From Sphingobium fuliginis (lineage in GTDB: Bacteria; Pseudomonadota; Alphaproteobacteria; Sphingomonadales; Sphingomonadaceae): a stretch of DNA of 64,000 nt. The notes below the pieces were generated by a model. It saw only the letters and a list, made by a program, of their open reading frames with translations. It did no database searches and had not been told where the DNA came from. Where the stretch lies: assembly GCF_004152845.1 (NCBI RefSeq), contig NZ_SEON01000005.1, positions 248,001-312,000 on the forward strand. Direction: 5' to 3'. Positions 48,531 through 57,577 of the stretch are shown piece by piece. The first letter of the stretch is position 1. Every line of letters begins with the position of its first letter. The translations under genes were made by a program, and so were the position numbers.

Positions 48531-49736
48531 ATGCTGGGCACCACCGTCATCCTCGCCTTTCGCGCGATCAACCGGCACAAGCTGCGCAGCTTCCTCACCA
48601 CGCTGGGCATCATCATCGGCGTGGCGGCGGTCGTCACCATGGTCACGCTGGGCAATGGCGCGACCGCCGCCGTGCGCGAACAGATCAGCTCGCTGGGCGC
48701 CAATGTGCTGCAACTTCGTCCCGGCCAGGGGTTCGGCCGGGGCGGTGGCGGACCGCGCCCGCCCGACTTCAAGCCCGCCGACCTGACCGCCATCGAGAAC
48801 CAGCTTACCGGCGTCCGCGCGGTCGCGCCGATGGTGCAGTCGAGCGGCACGGCCATCTATGAAGGCAGCAACTGGTCCACCACTGTCTATGGCACTACCG
48901 CCGCCTATTTCGAGGTGCAAAGCTGGAAGGCCGACACCGGCCGCCTTTTCATGCCGGAGGAGGAGGAAGCGGGAAAACCCGTCTGCATCATCGGCAATAC
49001 GGTGCGCACCAACCTGTTCCAGAGCAATGACCCCATCGGCAAGCGCATACGCATCAAGGGCGTATCCTGCCAGGTGATCGGCGCGCTCGCGACACGGGGC
49101 CAAGGCGGCTTCGGGGATCAGGACGATGTGGTGGTCATGCCGATCAAGTTCGTCCAGCGCCGCTTCACCGGCGACCGCGACATCAGCCAGATCATGGTCG
49201 CGGTAGACGACGCCTATGACACCAGCACGGTCCAGACCAGCCTGGAGGAGCTGATGCGCGAACGCCGCAAGGTGAAGCCGGGCGCGGAAGATAATTTCAA
49301 CGTCTTCGACACCAAGCAGATCAGCGACACGCTGACCGGCACCACCACCATATTGACGCAGATCGTGGCGGCGGTGGCGGCGATTTCCCTGCTGGTGGGG
49401 GGCATCGGCATCATGAACATCATGCTGGTGTCGGTGACGGAGCGCACCCGCGAGATCGGCATCCGCCTCGCCATCGGCGCGGTCGCTCGCGAAGTGCTGA
49501 TGCAGTTTCTGGTCGAGGCCATCGTGCTGTCCTGCCTGGGCGGGCTGATCGGCCTGTTCCTGGCGCTGATCGCCTCGGTCGCGATCGCTCCGCTGATGCA
49601 GGTGCCCTTCATCTTCGATGTGAAGGTGAATCTGATCGCCTTCCTCTTCTCGGCCGCGATCGGTGTCGTCTTCGGCTATTTTCCGGCCCGCCGCGCCGCC
49701 GCGCTCAACCCGATAGACGCCCTGCGCCACGAATAG
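48531..49736 (+). CDS. macB: MacB-type ABC transporter permease (FtsX domain)
   Basis: A 401-residue membrane subunit. First helix at about 18-40 (LRSFLTTLGIIIGVAAVVTMVTLG), large periplasmic MacB_PCD domain, three C-terminal helices (about 280-390) and the ending RRAAALNPIDALRHE. The 70-bp spacer from the ATPase gene contains a damaged palindrome and a 9-codon mini-ORF ending 2 bp before the ATG. With NodT and MacA it forms a tripartite exporter; substrate unknown. Confidence 0.92.
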   Translation: MLGTTVILAFRAINRHKLRSFLTTLGIIIGVAAVVTMVTLGNGATAAVREQISSLGANVLQLRPGQGFGRGGGGPRPPDFKPADLTAIENQLTGVRAVAPMVQSSGTAIYEGSNWSTTVYGTTAAYFEVQSWKADTGRLFMPEEEEAGKPVCIIGNTVRTNLFQSNDPIGKRIRIKGVSCQVIGALATRGQGGFGDQDDVVVMPIKFVQRRFTGDRDISQIMVAVDDAYDTSTVQTSLEELMRERRKVKPGAEDNFNVFDTKQISDTLTGTTTILTQIVAAVAAISLLVGGIGIMNIMLVSVTERTREIGIRLAIGAVAREVLMQFLVEAIVLSCLGGLIGLFLALIASVAIAPLMQVPFIFDVKVNLIAFLFSAAIGVVFGYFPARRAAALNPIDALRHE

Positions 49737-49828
49737 GCCATGGCTTGTTCATGGCGCAGGCAGGGCGCCGGTTCCGGGTCTGGGACCGGGCTCCCGCCTT
49801 CGCGGGAAACATTCAATTCCCCCTGCCC

Positions 49829-49888
49829 GTTACATTTTCTCACAATTTTTCCGGCTGCCGGCACAGTCCTGCGACAAGCGCCGCCTAT
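49829..49888 (+). promoter_or_regulatory. activator-dependent promoter module, copy 1
   Basis: GTTACA-N-TTTC-N2-ACA (49829-49844), then GGCACA (49860-49865), 18 nt, CCTAT (49884-49888) with CCTGCGACAA between. Every element recurs with the same or 1-bp-different spacing at 50382-50443. TTACA/TCACA repeats 10 bp apart suggest an OmpR-family site. Confidence 0.55.
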
Positions 49889-49930
49889 CGCTCCCCCATG
49901 ACGCCCGCAGGGCATTGCGAAAGGGAGATC

Positions 49931-50101
49931 ATGATCAAGACCGCCATTCTGGGCCTGTCGGCCTGCGCCCTGCTGTTCGGCCTGGGCGTCGGCCCCTGGG
50001 GCGGCGTCCCCGGTCTCCGGCCCGCACCCGTGCTGGAGGGCAAGGACCGTCCGATCCTGCTCCAGCGCATGGTCGTGACGGCAACGCCGCTTTCCGACTG
50101 A
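49931..50101 (+). CDS. small exported hypothetical protein (56 aa)
   Basis: A 56-residue protein with a hydrophobic N-terminus (IKTAILGLSACALLFGLGV), consistent with a signal peptide or lipoprotein-like anchor, then a short polar tail ending VVTATPLSD. GGGAG lies 4 nt before the ATG. No family is recognised. It lies 194 bp after the macB permease gene, has its own promoter module and a downstream terminator, and appears to be co-regulated with the RcnB-like gene. Confidence 0.6.
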   Translation: MIKTAILGLSACALLFGLGVGPWGGVPGLRPAPVLEGKDRPILLQRMVVTATPLSD

Positions 50102-50232
50102 CCTCATCCGCGCCTTCTACCCACCATCGTGCGCCAAAGGGGGCGCCGGCTGGCGACAAAGCAGATGTGGCGACAGAAACCTGGAGCGTCCGGCCTGCGT
50201 CCGATCCACCTGATGCAGCGCGCTCCGGAACG

Positions 50233-50260
50233 AAGCCCCGAAGCCCCTTCGGGGCTTTTT
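50233..50260 (+). terminator. Rho-independent terminator after the 56-aa gene
   Basis: A perfect 11-bp stem AAGCCCCGAAG/CTTCGGGGCTT with CCC loop and a T5 run. The 50102-50232 stretch before it shows no gene. Confidence 0.9.
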
Positions 50261-50381
50261 CCATGCCAGGGCTCAGGCGGAAAATGGAAATACGCCCTTC
50301 TTCGAAAAACTGAACGGACATTCATGCAAATCACTGGAAAAACAGGAATTATGAACCGATATTCAGACTAATTCCGCACCT

Positions 50382-50443
50382 GTTACAATTTCCGACATTC
50401 TTTACTGACCGATGGCACAAGCCTGCGACAAATGCGTCCTATT
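50382..50443 (+). promoter_or_regulatory. activator-dependent promoter module, copy 2
   Basis: GTTACAATTTCCGACA (50382-50397), GGCACA (50414-50419), CCTGCGACAA (50422-50431), CCTATT (50438-50443). It has the same architecture as copy 1 upstream of the neighbouring small gene. The start would be near 50449, about 49 nt before the ATG. Confidence 0.55.
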
Positions 50444-50497
50444 TCTGCTTCAACGCCGGACAGCCGGCGGCAAGATCGAAGAAGAAGGAGCAAGTCC

Positions 50498-50857
50498 ATG
50501 TTCAGGAAGTTTCTCGCGGCGCTGACCGCCACCACCATGATCGCAAGCCCCATGGTCGTCAGCCAGGCCCAGGCCGCGCCGCAGCGGGAAGTGCATCAGG
50601 TGGTGAAGCATGGCCCCCATGGCCGCACCGTCACCAAGACCACGGTGATCCGCAAGGACAATCATCGCCGCTGGGCCAAGGGCCAGCGTTTCGACCGCCG
50701 CCATGCGAGCAACTATCGCGTGATCGACAATTATCGCGGCTATCGCCTGCGCACCCCGCCGCGCGGCTATCATTGGGTTCGTTCGGGCAATGACGCGCTG
50801 TTGGTCGCCATCGCCAGCGGCATCATCGCATCGGTCGTCACCGGCGCGATCCGCTAA
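50498..50857 (+). CDS. RcnB-family periplasmic protein
   Basis: A 119-residue protein with a cleavable signal peptide (FRKFLAALTATTMIASPMVVSQAQA). Basic middle (HGPHGRTVTKTTVIRKDNHRRWAKGQRF), then the RcnB-like YRVIDNYRGYRLRTPPRGYHWVRSGNDALLVAIASGIIASVV. RcnB in E. coli affects Ni/Co efflux, but sphingomonad members are mostly uncharacterised envelope proteins. AAGGAG precedes the ATG. Confidence 0.85.
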   Translation: MFRKFLAALTATTMIASPMVVSQAQAAPQREVHQVVKHGPHGRTVTKTTVIRKDNHRRWAKGQRFDRRHASNYRVIDNYRGYRLRTPPRGYHWVRSGNDALLVAIASGIIASVVTGAIR

Positions 50858-50864
50858 GGCCGAT

Positions 50865-50891
50865 ACGCCCCGGAGCCGCGCTCCGGGGCGT
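50865..50891. terminator. hairpin between the convergent rcnB-like and gntP-like genes
   Basis: A perfect 11-bp ACGCCCCGGAG/CTCCGGGGCGT stem with 5-nt loop, one base before the opposite gene's stop. It lacks a U-tract on either side. Confidence 0.65.
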
Positions 50892-50892
50892 C

Positions 50893-52296
50893 CTATACCA
50901 GCCCCGTCAGATAATAGACCGCGATCACCACGAAGACGGTGAAGGTCTTGATCAGCGTCAGGGCGAAAATATCCTTATAGGCCTGCCGGTGCGTCAGGCC
51001 CGTCACCGCCAGCAAGGTGATGATCGCGCCATTGTGCGGCAGGCTGTCCATCCCTCCGCTCGCCATGGAGGCCACCCGGTGCAGCACCTCGCGCGGGATG
51101 CCCGCCGCATTGCCCGCCGCCGCGAACTGTTCCGCCATGGCGGCAAGCGCGATCGACAGCCCACCCGAAGCCGAGCCGGTGATCCCGGCAAGCGACGTCA
51201 CGGTAATCGCCTCGTTGACCAGTGGATCGGGCACGGCCTTCAGCGCTTCCTTCACCGCCAGAAAACCCGGCAGCGCGGCGATCACCGCGCCGAAGCCATA
51301 TTCGACCGCCGTATTCATCCCCGCCAGCAGCGCGCCGCCCACGGCCGCCTTCGACCCATCGGCAAAGCGCCGCGCCACTTGCGGGAAGGCGAAGAGCAGG
51401 ATCGTCCCTATGCCCAGCAGCAGGGCGCCCTCCACCGCCCAGAGCGCGGCGACCTGAGCCACCTTCACCACGACGGGATCGGTCAGGCCGGCCAGCGACA
51501 CGGCCACCTCCTCCCCCGCCACAAGGCGCGGGATCAGCATGGTCAGCGCCAGATTGCCCAATCCCACCACCAGCAGCGGCAGCAGGGCGATCAGCGGATG
51601 CACGGTCCGATCGCCCCGGTCCGCGGCTTCCGGCTCGTTCACCAGCGTCTCCGGCGCGCCATAGCCCTCCCCCGCCGCCTGCATCGCCCGCCTGCGCCAG
51701 CCCAGATAGGTGAGGCCCAGCCCCATGATGCAGACCGATCCTGCCAGCCCCAGCGCCGGGGCCGCCCAGGCGGTCGTGCCGAAGAAGCTGGTCGGGATGA
51801 TGTTCTGGATCTGCGGCGTTCCCGGCATCGCATCCATGGTGAAGGTGATGGCGCCAAGACCGATGGTCGCGGGTATCAGCCGCTTGGGAATGTCGCCCTG
51901 CCGGAACATCTCCGCGGCGAAGGGATAGACGGCGAACACCGCCACGAACACCGAAACGCCGCCATAGGTCAGCAGCGCCGACACCAGCATGATCGCGGGG
52001 ATCGCCTGGCCTGCCCCCACCAGCCCGATCACGGCGGTGACGATCGCGCGCGAGAAGCCGGAAACCTCTATCAGCTTGCCGAACAGCGCGCCGAGCAGGA
52101 ACACCGGGAAATAAAGCTTCAGGAAGCTTCCCACCCTTTCCATGAAGACGCCGGAAAAGACCGCTGGCACGGCGGCGGGATCGGTCAGGAACACGGCCAG
52201 CATCGCCAGCAGCGGCGCCATCACGATGACGCTCATCCCCCGATAGGCCGCGACCATCAGCAATATCAGCGACAGGGCCGCTATTCCGACCGCCAT
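50893..52296 (-). CDS. GntP-family carboxylate/gluconate:H+ symporter
   Basis: A 467-residue membrane protein with about 12 hydrophobic segments. GntP/CitM-superfamily features include LLTYGGVSVFVAVFAVYPFA and TMDAMPGTPQIQNIIP in the first half and SGGLSIALAA...ASGGMDSLPHNGAIITLL in the second, a 3-hydroxybutyrate or gluconate permease-like pattern. The start MAVGIAALSLI at 52296 has GGAGG about 10 nt upstream; the longer frame reads through a repeat. Substrate unproven; monocistronic. Confidence 0.85.
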   Translation of the reverse strand: MAVGIAALSLILLMVAAYRGMSVIVMAPLLAMLAVFLTDPAAVPAVFSGVFMERVGSFLKLYFPVFLLGALFGKLIEVSGFSRAIVTAVIGLVGAGQAIPAIMLVSALLTYGGVSVFVAVFAVYPFAAEMFRQGDIPKRLIPATIGLGAITFTMDAMPGTPQIQNIIPTSFFGTTAWAAPALGLAGSVCIMGLGLTYLGWRRRAMQAAGEGYGAPETLVNEPEAADRGDRTVHPLIALLPLLVVGLGNLALTMLIPRLVAGEEVAVSLAGLTDPVVVKVAQVAALWAVEGALLLGIGTILLFAFPQVARRFADGSKAAVGGALLAGMNTAVEYGFGAVIAALPGFLAVKEALKAVPDPLVNEAITVTSLAGITGSASGGLSIALAAMAEQFAAAGNAAGIPREVLHRVASMASGGMDSLPHNGAIITLLAVTGLTHRQAYKDIFALTLIKTFTVFVVIAVYYLTGLV

Positions 52297-52309
52297 AAGA
52301 TGCCCCCCT

Positions 52310-52401
52310 CCGTTCGGGCTGAACCTGCCGAAGCCCCGCCCGTCAATCCTTGCAACCGAGATTAAAGAAGAAAAGGGCTTCGACAAGCTCATCCCGAACG
52401 G
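52310..52401. repeat. CCGTTCGGG/TTCGACAAGCTC palindromic repeat, family C copy 2
   Basis: CCGTTCGGGCTGAACCTGCCGAAG (from 52310) faces GGGCTTCGACAAGCTCATCCCGAACGG (ending 52401). It matches the copy at 21560-21639 in both arms, with a different interior. It lies between the divergent gntP-like gene and rpsF. Confidence 0.75.
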
Positions 52402-52585
52402 TAAAATTGCGTGCCCCTGCTGCGCCGATCCGCCCTTGCCTTTCCCGCGCATTTCCGTCATAGGCGCCGCTTCGCACGACCCGGGGTGACTCGCGGTCGC
52501 GCGAATCAATGCTTGAGACGACAGCCGGAGGGGCGTTCCACATGGGGTGGGCGTCAGCGATCGGCCAACAGATGAGGCAATACCC

Positions 52586-53008
52586 ATGGCTCTTTACGAG
52601 CATGTGTTCCTTGCGCGCCAGGATCTGGCACAGGCGCAGGTGGACGCTCTGGCGGAAACCGCCACCAAGATCGTCGAGGATATGCAGGGCAAGGTGACCA
52701 AGGTCGAGACCTGGGGCCTGCGCTCGCTGGCCTACAAGATCGCCAAGAACCGCAAGGCGCATTATGTGATGCTGAACATCGACGCCCCGGCCGGCGTCGT
52801 CGCGGAGCTGGAGCGCCAGACCCAGATCAACGAAGACATCATCCGCTACATGACCATCAAGGTCGATGAGCTGGAGACCGGTCCGTCGGTCATGATGCGC
52901 AAGCAGGAACGCGCCGAACGCGGTCCGCGCGGCGATCGTGGCGACCGCAATGATCGTGGGGGCGATCGCGGCCCGCGCCGCGAGCGCGAAGAAGCCGCCG
53001 GCGAATAA
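52586..53008 (+). CDS. rpsF: small ribosomal subunit protein bS6
   Basis: A 140-residue ribosomal protein that pairs with bS18. Start [39 protein letters not shown]; then an Arg/Gly/Asp-rich tail of about 30 residues beyond the usual fold, strikingly like the PNPase tail. First gene of the rpsF-rpsR-rplI operon. GAGG lies 8 nt before the ATG. Confidence 0.98.
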   Translation: MALYEHVFLARQDLAQAQVDALAETATKIVEDMQGKVTKVETWGLRSLAYKIAKNRKAHYVMLNIDAPAGVVAELERQTQINEDIIRYMTIKVDELETGPSVMMRKQERAERGPRGDRGDRNDRGGDRGPRREREEAAGE

Positions 53009-53021
53009 GGAGATCTGAACC

Positions 53022-53246
53022 ATGGCACGCCCGTTTTTCCGCCGCCGCAAGAGCTGCCCCTTCGCCGCCAAGGATGCGCCGAAGATCGATTACAAGGACG
53101 TCCGTCTGCTGCAGGGCTTCGTGTCCGAACGCGGCAAGATCGTCCCCAGCCGCATCACCGCGGTGTCCGCCAAGAAGCAGCGCGAGCTGGCCCAGGCCAT
53201 CAAGCGCGCCCGTCACCTGGGCCTGCTGCCCTATATCGTGAAGTAA
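53022..53246 (+). CDS. rpsR: small ribosomal subunit protein bS18
   Basis: A 74-residue basic protein: [31 protein letters not shown], and [32 protein letters not shown] at the end. Normal length; 13 bp after rpsF. Confidence 0.99.
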   Translation: MARPFFRRRKSCPFAAKDAPKIDYKDVRLLQGFVSERGKIVPSRITAVSAKKQRELAQAIKRARHLGLLPYIVK

Positions 53247-53259
53247 GGGAGAAAGACCC

Positions 53260-53856
53260 ATGGAAATCATTCTCCTTGAACGCATCGAGAAGCTGGGCGC
53301 CATCGGCGACGTCGTCACCGTGAAGGACGGTTACGCGCGTAACTACCTGCTGCCCAACAAGAAGGCGCTGCGTTCGAACGCCGCCAACAAGAAGGTCTTC
53401 GAAGCGAACCGCGCGAAGATCGAGGCCGACAACGCCGCTCGCCGCTCGGACGCCGAAAAGGCTGCCGAAGGCGTGAACGGCAAGCAGATCGTCCTGATCC
53501 GCCAGTCGTCGAACGCCGGCCACCTCTATGGTTCGGTCGCCGTCCGTGACGTCGTCGAAGCGCTGCACGCCGATGGCGTCACCAACGTCACCAAGGCGAT
53601 GGTGGTTCTGGAGCGCCCGATCAAGACGCTCGGCGTGTTCGACGTCAAGGTCGCGCTGCATCCGGAAGTGGCCGTCACCGTCACGGTGAACGTCGCCCGC
53701 TCGCCGGAAGAAGCCGAACTTCAGTCGCAGGGCGTCGATGTGATGGCCGACCTGTTCGAAAAGGACGAAAGCGGCTTCACCGAAGATTACGATCCGAATG
53801 CGGAACCCGGCGAAATCGCCGTGGAAGCCGAAGAAGCTCCGGCCGAAGAAGCCTGA
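53260..53856 (+). CDS. rplI: large ribosomal subunit protein bL9
   Basis: A 198-residue 23S rRNA-binding protein. The N-domain MEIILLERIEKLGAIGDVVTVKDGYARNYLLPNKKA is diagnostic; long connecting helix; C-domain LYGSVAVRDVVEAL. An acidic tail of about 45 residues (ending EAEEAPAEEA) extends beyond the E. coli form (149), common in alphaproteobacteria. Confidence 0.99.
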   Translation: MEIILLERIEKLGAIGDVVTVKDGYARNYLLPNKKALRSNAANKKVFEANRAKIEADNAARRSDAEKAAEGVNGKQIVLIRQSSNAGHLYGSVAVRDVVEALHADGVTNVTKAMVVLERPIKTLGVFDVKVALHPEVAVTVTVNVARSPEEAELQSQGVDVMADLFEKDESGFTEDYDPNAEPGEIAVEAEEAPAEEA

Positions 53857-53881
53857 GTTTTCCTTTCCGGACGATAACAGG

Positions 53882-53909
53882 AAAGCCGCCCCTCACCGGG
53901 CGGCTTTTT
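53882..53909 (+). terminator. Rho-independent terminator of rpsF-rpsR-rplI
   Basis: A 10-bp stem AAAGCCGCCC/GGGCGGCTTT with loop CTCACC, extended by T5. The 53910-54009 remainder shows no feature. Confidence 0.9.
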
Positions 53910-54009
53910 GTTGTTGCCGGGCATATGCCTCGAATGGATGAGAGACTTTCCGGGTGGATTGGGAGGTCCGTGGAAACATCGCTTTCCAACCCGATCCGCG
54001 ACGTGAAGC

Positions 54010-54903
54010 TCAGCCCCTCGCCTTGCGGTCCGGCGACAGGGCGATGATCGTCACGCCAGCCAGCGCCAGCGTCCCGCCGCCGATCATCACGGCGGTGATG
54101 GGGGTTCCGAAATAAAGCGAGGCGAACACCGTCGACATCACCGGCGCCGCCAGCATCAACGGCATGATCGTCGAGATCGGATAGCGCTGGAGCAGCCAGG
54201 CCAGCGTTCCCTGCCCGATGATCGTCGACCCAAGGCAGCTGAAGGCGAACCAGGCCGCCGGCACCCATCCGACATGCGCCAGGCCGGCGATGGCCGACCG
54301 TTCGAACATCAGCGCGAAGGGAGCGAGGGTCAGGGCGCCCATCAGGCCATTCCAGGCCTGGCCGTTCATCACGCTGACGCCCGCCAGCCTGCGCTGCACC
54401 AGCGTGGCGCCGCCCCAGGTCATCGCCGCGCTCGCCATCACCAGCACGGCAGGCACTTCGGTCAGGATGTGCGGATCGAAAACCAGCGCCGCGACTCCGG
54501 CAAAGGCCAGCATGACCCCGGCGACCTTGCGCGCGTTGAGCTTCTCCCCCAGCAGCAGCGCGCCCAGCAGCAGGGAGAAAGGCACGCTGAGCTGCCCCGC
54601 AATGGCCAGGGCGCCGACATTGGTGGCCATGAACAGCGCGATGTTCAGCAGCAGCAGGAACAGGCCGCCGTTCAGGAACCCGTAGAGCGCCAGCCAGCCC
54701 GTCCGCCCGGGCAGCGACCGGATCGCGGGCGCGCACAGCAGGAACACCACCCCCATGCGCAGCGCCACCGACAGCAGCGGCGCGGTGGCGTCCACCACCA
54801 CCTTCATCGCGATCACGTTGAGCGCGAACATCAGGTTCACCAGCAGGGCCAGGACCATTCCCAGCGGCCCGAAGCGCCGCATGGCCTCTCCACCACCCTC
54901 CAT
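54010..54903 (-). CDS. EamA-family (DMT superfamily) transporter
   Basis: A 297-residue inner-membrane transporter with ten predicted helices in two EamA halves (LNVIAMKVVVDATAPLLSVALRM in the first; AAMTWGGATLVQRRL in the second). DMT proteins mostly export amino acids or metabolites; no substrate is indicated. The ATG at 54903 has AAGGA upstream, and the ATG at 54882, with GGAG, is an equal alternative. Confidence 0.88.
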   Translation of the reverse strand: MEGGGEAMRRFGPLGMVLALLVNLMFALNVIAMKVVVDATAPLLSVALRMGVVFLLCAPAIRSLPGRTGWLALYGFLNGGLFLLLLNIALFMATNVGALAIAGQLSVPFSLLLGALLLGEKLNARKVAGVMLAFAGVAALVFDPHILTEVPAVLVMASAAMTWGGATLVQRRLAGVSVMNGQAWNGLMGALTLAPFALMFERSAIAGLAHVGWVPAAWFAFSCLGSTIIGQGTLAWLLQRYPISTIMPLMLAAPVMSTVFASLYFGTPITAVMIGGGTLALAGVTIIALSPDRKARG

Positions 54904-55017
54904 CGCATGTCCTTCTTCCGGCCCGATCTTCAATTCCTGTTCAGACTCAGGCTGCTATTTGTTATTTATGCACACTGGTATAGATTCCAGCCAGTGATGA
55001 AGGGAAGAGGATAACTG

Positions 55018-55392
55018 ATGATTTCGAAATTCGTCGCGCTTGCCGCTGCCACGCTGATTGCGAGCCCCGCACTCGCCCAGGCGGGCGACGCCGCCAAGGG
55101 CAAGGCGGTTTTCGCCCGCTGCATGGCGTGCCATACGGTCGATCCGGGGGTCAACCGGCTGGGCCCTTCGCTGGCCGGCGTGGTGGGCCGGACGTCCGGC
55201 ACGGTTCCGGGTTTCGCCTATTCGGCGGCGATGAAGAACGCCAAGATCCGTTGGGACGCAAAGTCGCTCGACGCCTTCCTGGCCAAGCCGACGGCGAAGG
55301 TGCCGGGCAGCAAGATGATCTTCGCGGGCCTGCCCAACCCCGCGGATCGCGCCAATCTGATCGCCTATCTCGCCACGGCGGGCAAGAAATGA
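55018..55392 (+). CDS. class I cytochrome c, periplasmic
   Basis: A 124-residue protein. Signal peptide residues 1-20 (ending ASPALA); haem attachment CMACH at 35-39; downstream LGPSLAGVVGRTSG typical of mitochondrial-like c-type cytochromes; probable axial Met in GSKMIFAGL near 99. Soluble electron carrier. It precedes the acyl-CoA operon by 141 bp, and there is no evidence of co-transcription. Confidence 0.95.
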   Translation: MISKFVALAAATLIASPALAQAGDAAKGKAVFARCMACHTVDPGVNRLGPSLAGVVGRTSGTVPGFAYSAAMKNAKIRWDAKSLDAFLAKPTAKVPGSKMIFAGLPNPADRANLIAYLATAGKK

Positions 55393-55533
55393 TCTGAAAA
55401 CTATCCTATAGTGCAAAAATCATTGCGCTAGCCGCCCTGTCCCGCTATCTGTTGAGTCAAGCGATGCAGCAGAACTTCAGGGACAGGAGCGGATGCGATT
55501 TTCCGACGACAGGATGATGACGGGAGCGCAGGC

Positions 55534-56783
55534 ATGAACGCCCGCGCTCTCGAAGGGGTGAAGGTGCTGGACCTTTCGCGGGTCCTCGCCGGCCCCTGGT
55601 CGACGCAGATCCTGGCCGATTTCGGCGCGGATGTGATCAAGATCGAGCTGCCCGGCCATGGCGACGACACGCGCGCCTGGGGGCCGCCCTATCTGACCGG
55701 CGCGGATGGCGAGCCGGAGATCGGCACCAGCGCTTATTATCTGTCCTGCAACCGCAACAAGCGTTCCGCCGCGATCAACCTTGCGACGCCGCAGGGCGCG
55801 GAACTCATCCGCAAGCTCGCCGCGCAGGCCGACATAGTGGTCGAGAATTTCAAGGTCGGCGGCCTGAAGAAATACGGCCTCGATTATGAGAGCCTTCGTG
55901 GCGTAAACCCTCGCCTCGTCTATTGCTCCATCACCGGCTTCGGCCAGACCGGCCCCTATGCCGATCGCGGCGGCTACGATTTCGTGGCGCAGGGCATGGG
56001 CGGCTTCATGAGCATCACGGGGGAAGAGGATGGCGGCCCGCTGCGCGCCGGCGTCGCCATGGCGGACCTGTCGACCGGCATGTTCGCCACCGTCTCCATC
56101 CTGATGGCGTTGCGCCATGCCGAACGGACCGGCGAGGGGCAGCAGATCGACGTGTCGCTGCTCGACACCCAGATCGCGATGCTCGCCAATCAGGGCATGA
56201 ACTGGCTCGTCGGCAATGTGGTGCCGGGGCGTCTGGGCAACCGCCATCCGACCGTCGTGCCCTACAAGACGTTCGAGGTGGCGGACGGGGTGATGATCAT
56301 CGCCATCGGCAACGACCGGCAGTTCCGCGCCTTCTGCACCGAAATGGGCCATTCGGAACTCGGCACCGATCCGCGCTTCGCCACCAGCGCCCAGCGGCTG
56401 ATCAACCGCGAGGAAATCGAGGCGAAGGTGCAGGAGATCGTCCGCCCCTTCCCCCGCGACGCGCTGATGGCGCGCTTCGTCGCGGCGGGCGTGCCCGCCG
56501 GACCGGTCAATACGATCAGGGACGTGTTCGAAGACCCTTTCATCGAGGCGCGGCAGACCGTCCACCGCTTTCGTCGGGAAGAGGATGGGGTGGAGATACC
56601 GACCGTCGCCTATCCGGGCAAGCTGTCCGCCACGCCCGCCGACTACCGATATTGCCCGCCCCGCGTGGGCGAACATAGCCGTGAGATATTGGGCCAGTGG
56701 CTCGGCCTCGACGATGCGGCGCTCGATGCGCTGGCCGCCGAAGGCGCGATCACCCAGCGCGCTGCCCAGGAGGAAACAGAAGC

Positions 56784-56787
<4 letters not shown>
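55534..56787 (+). CDS. class III CoA-transferase (CaiB/BaiF family)
   Basis: A 417-residue CoA-transferase. VLDLSRVLAGPWSTQILADFGADVIKIE at the start; catalytic Asp in GVAMADLSTGM near residue 180; NLATPQGAELIRKLAAQADIVVENFKVGG; and GVPAGPVNTIRDVFEDPFIEARQ near 325-345. These enzymes move CoA between carboxylic acids. First gene of a four-gene operon with a dehydrogenase, hydratase and hydroxyacyl dehydrogenase, so it probably activates the pathway acid. Confidence 0.93.
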
Positions 56788-57566
<779 letters not shown>

Positions 57567-57577
57567 GGAGAGCGACC

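Noticed and set aside
49859..50427. Sigma-54 promoters upstream of the two small exported-protein genes
   Set aside because: GGCACA...TGC looks similar, but GG and GC are 9 nt apart, not the required 10. A conserved GGCACA-N18-CCTAT arrangement explains the similarity better.
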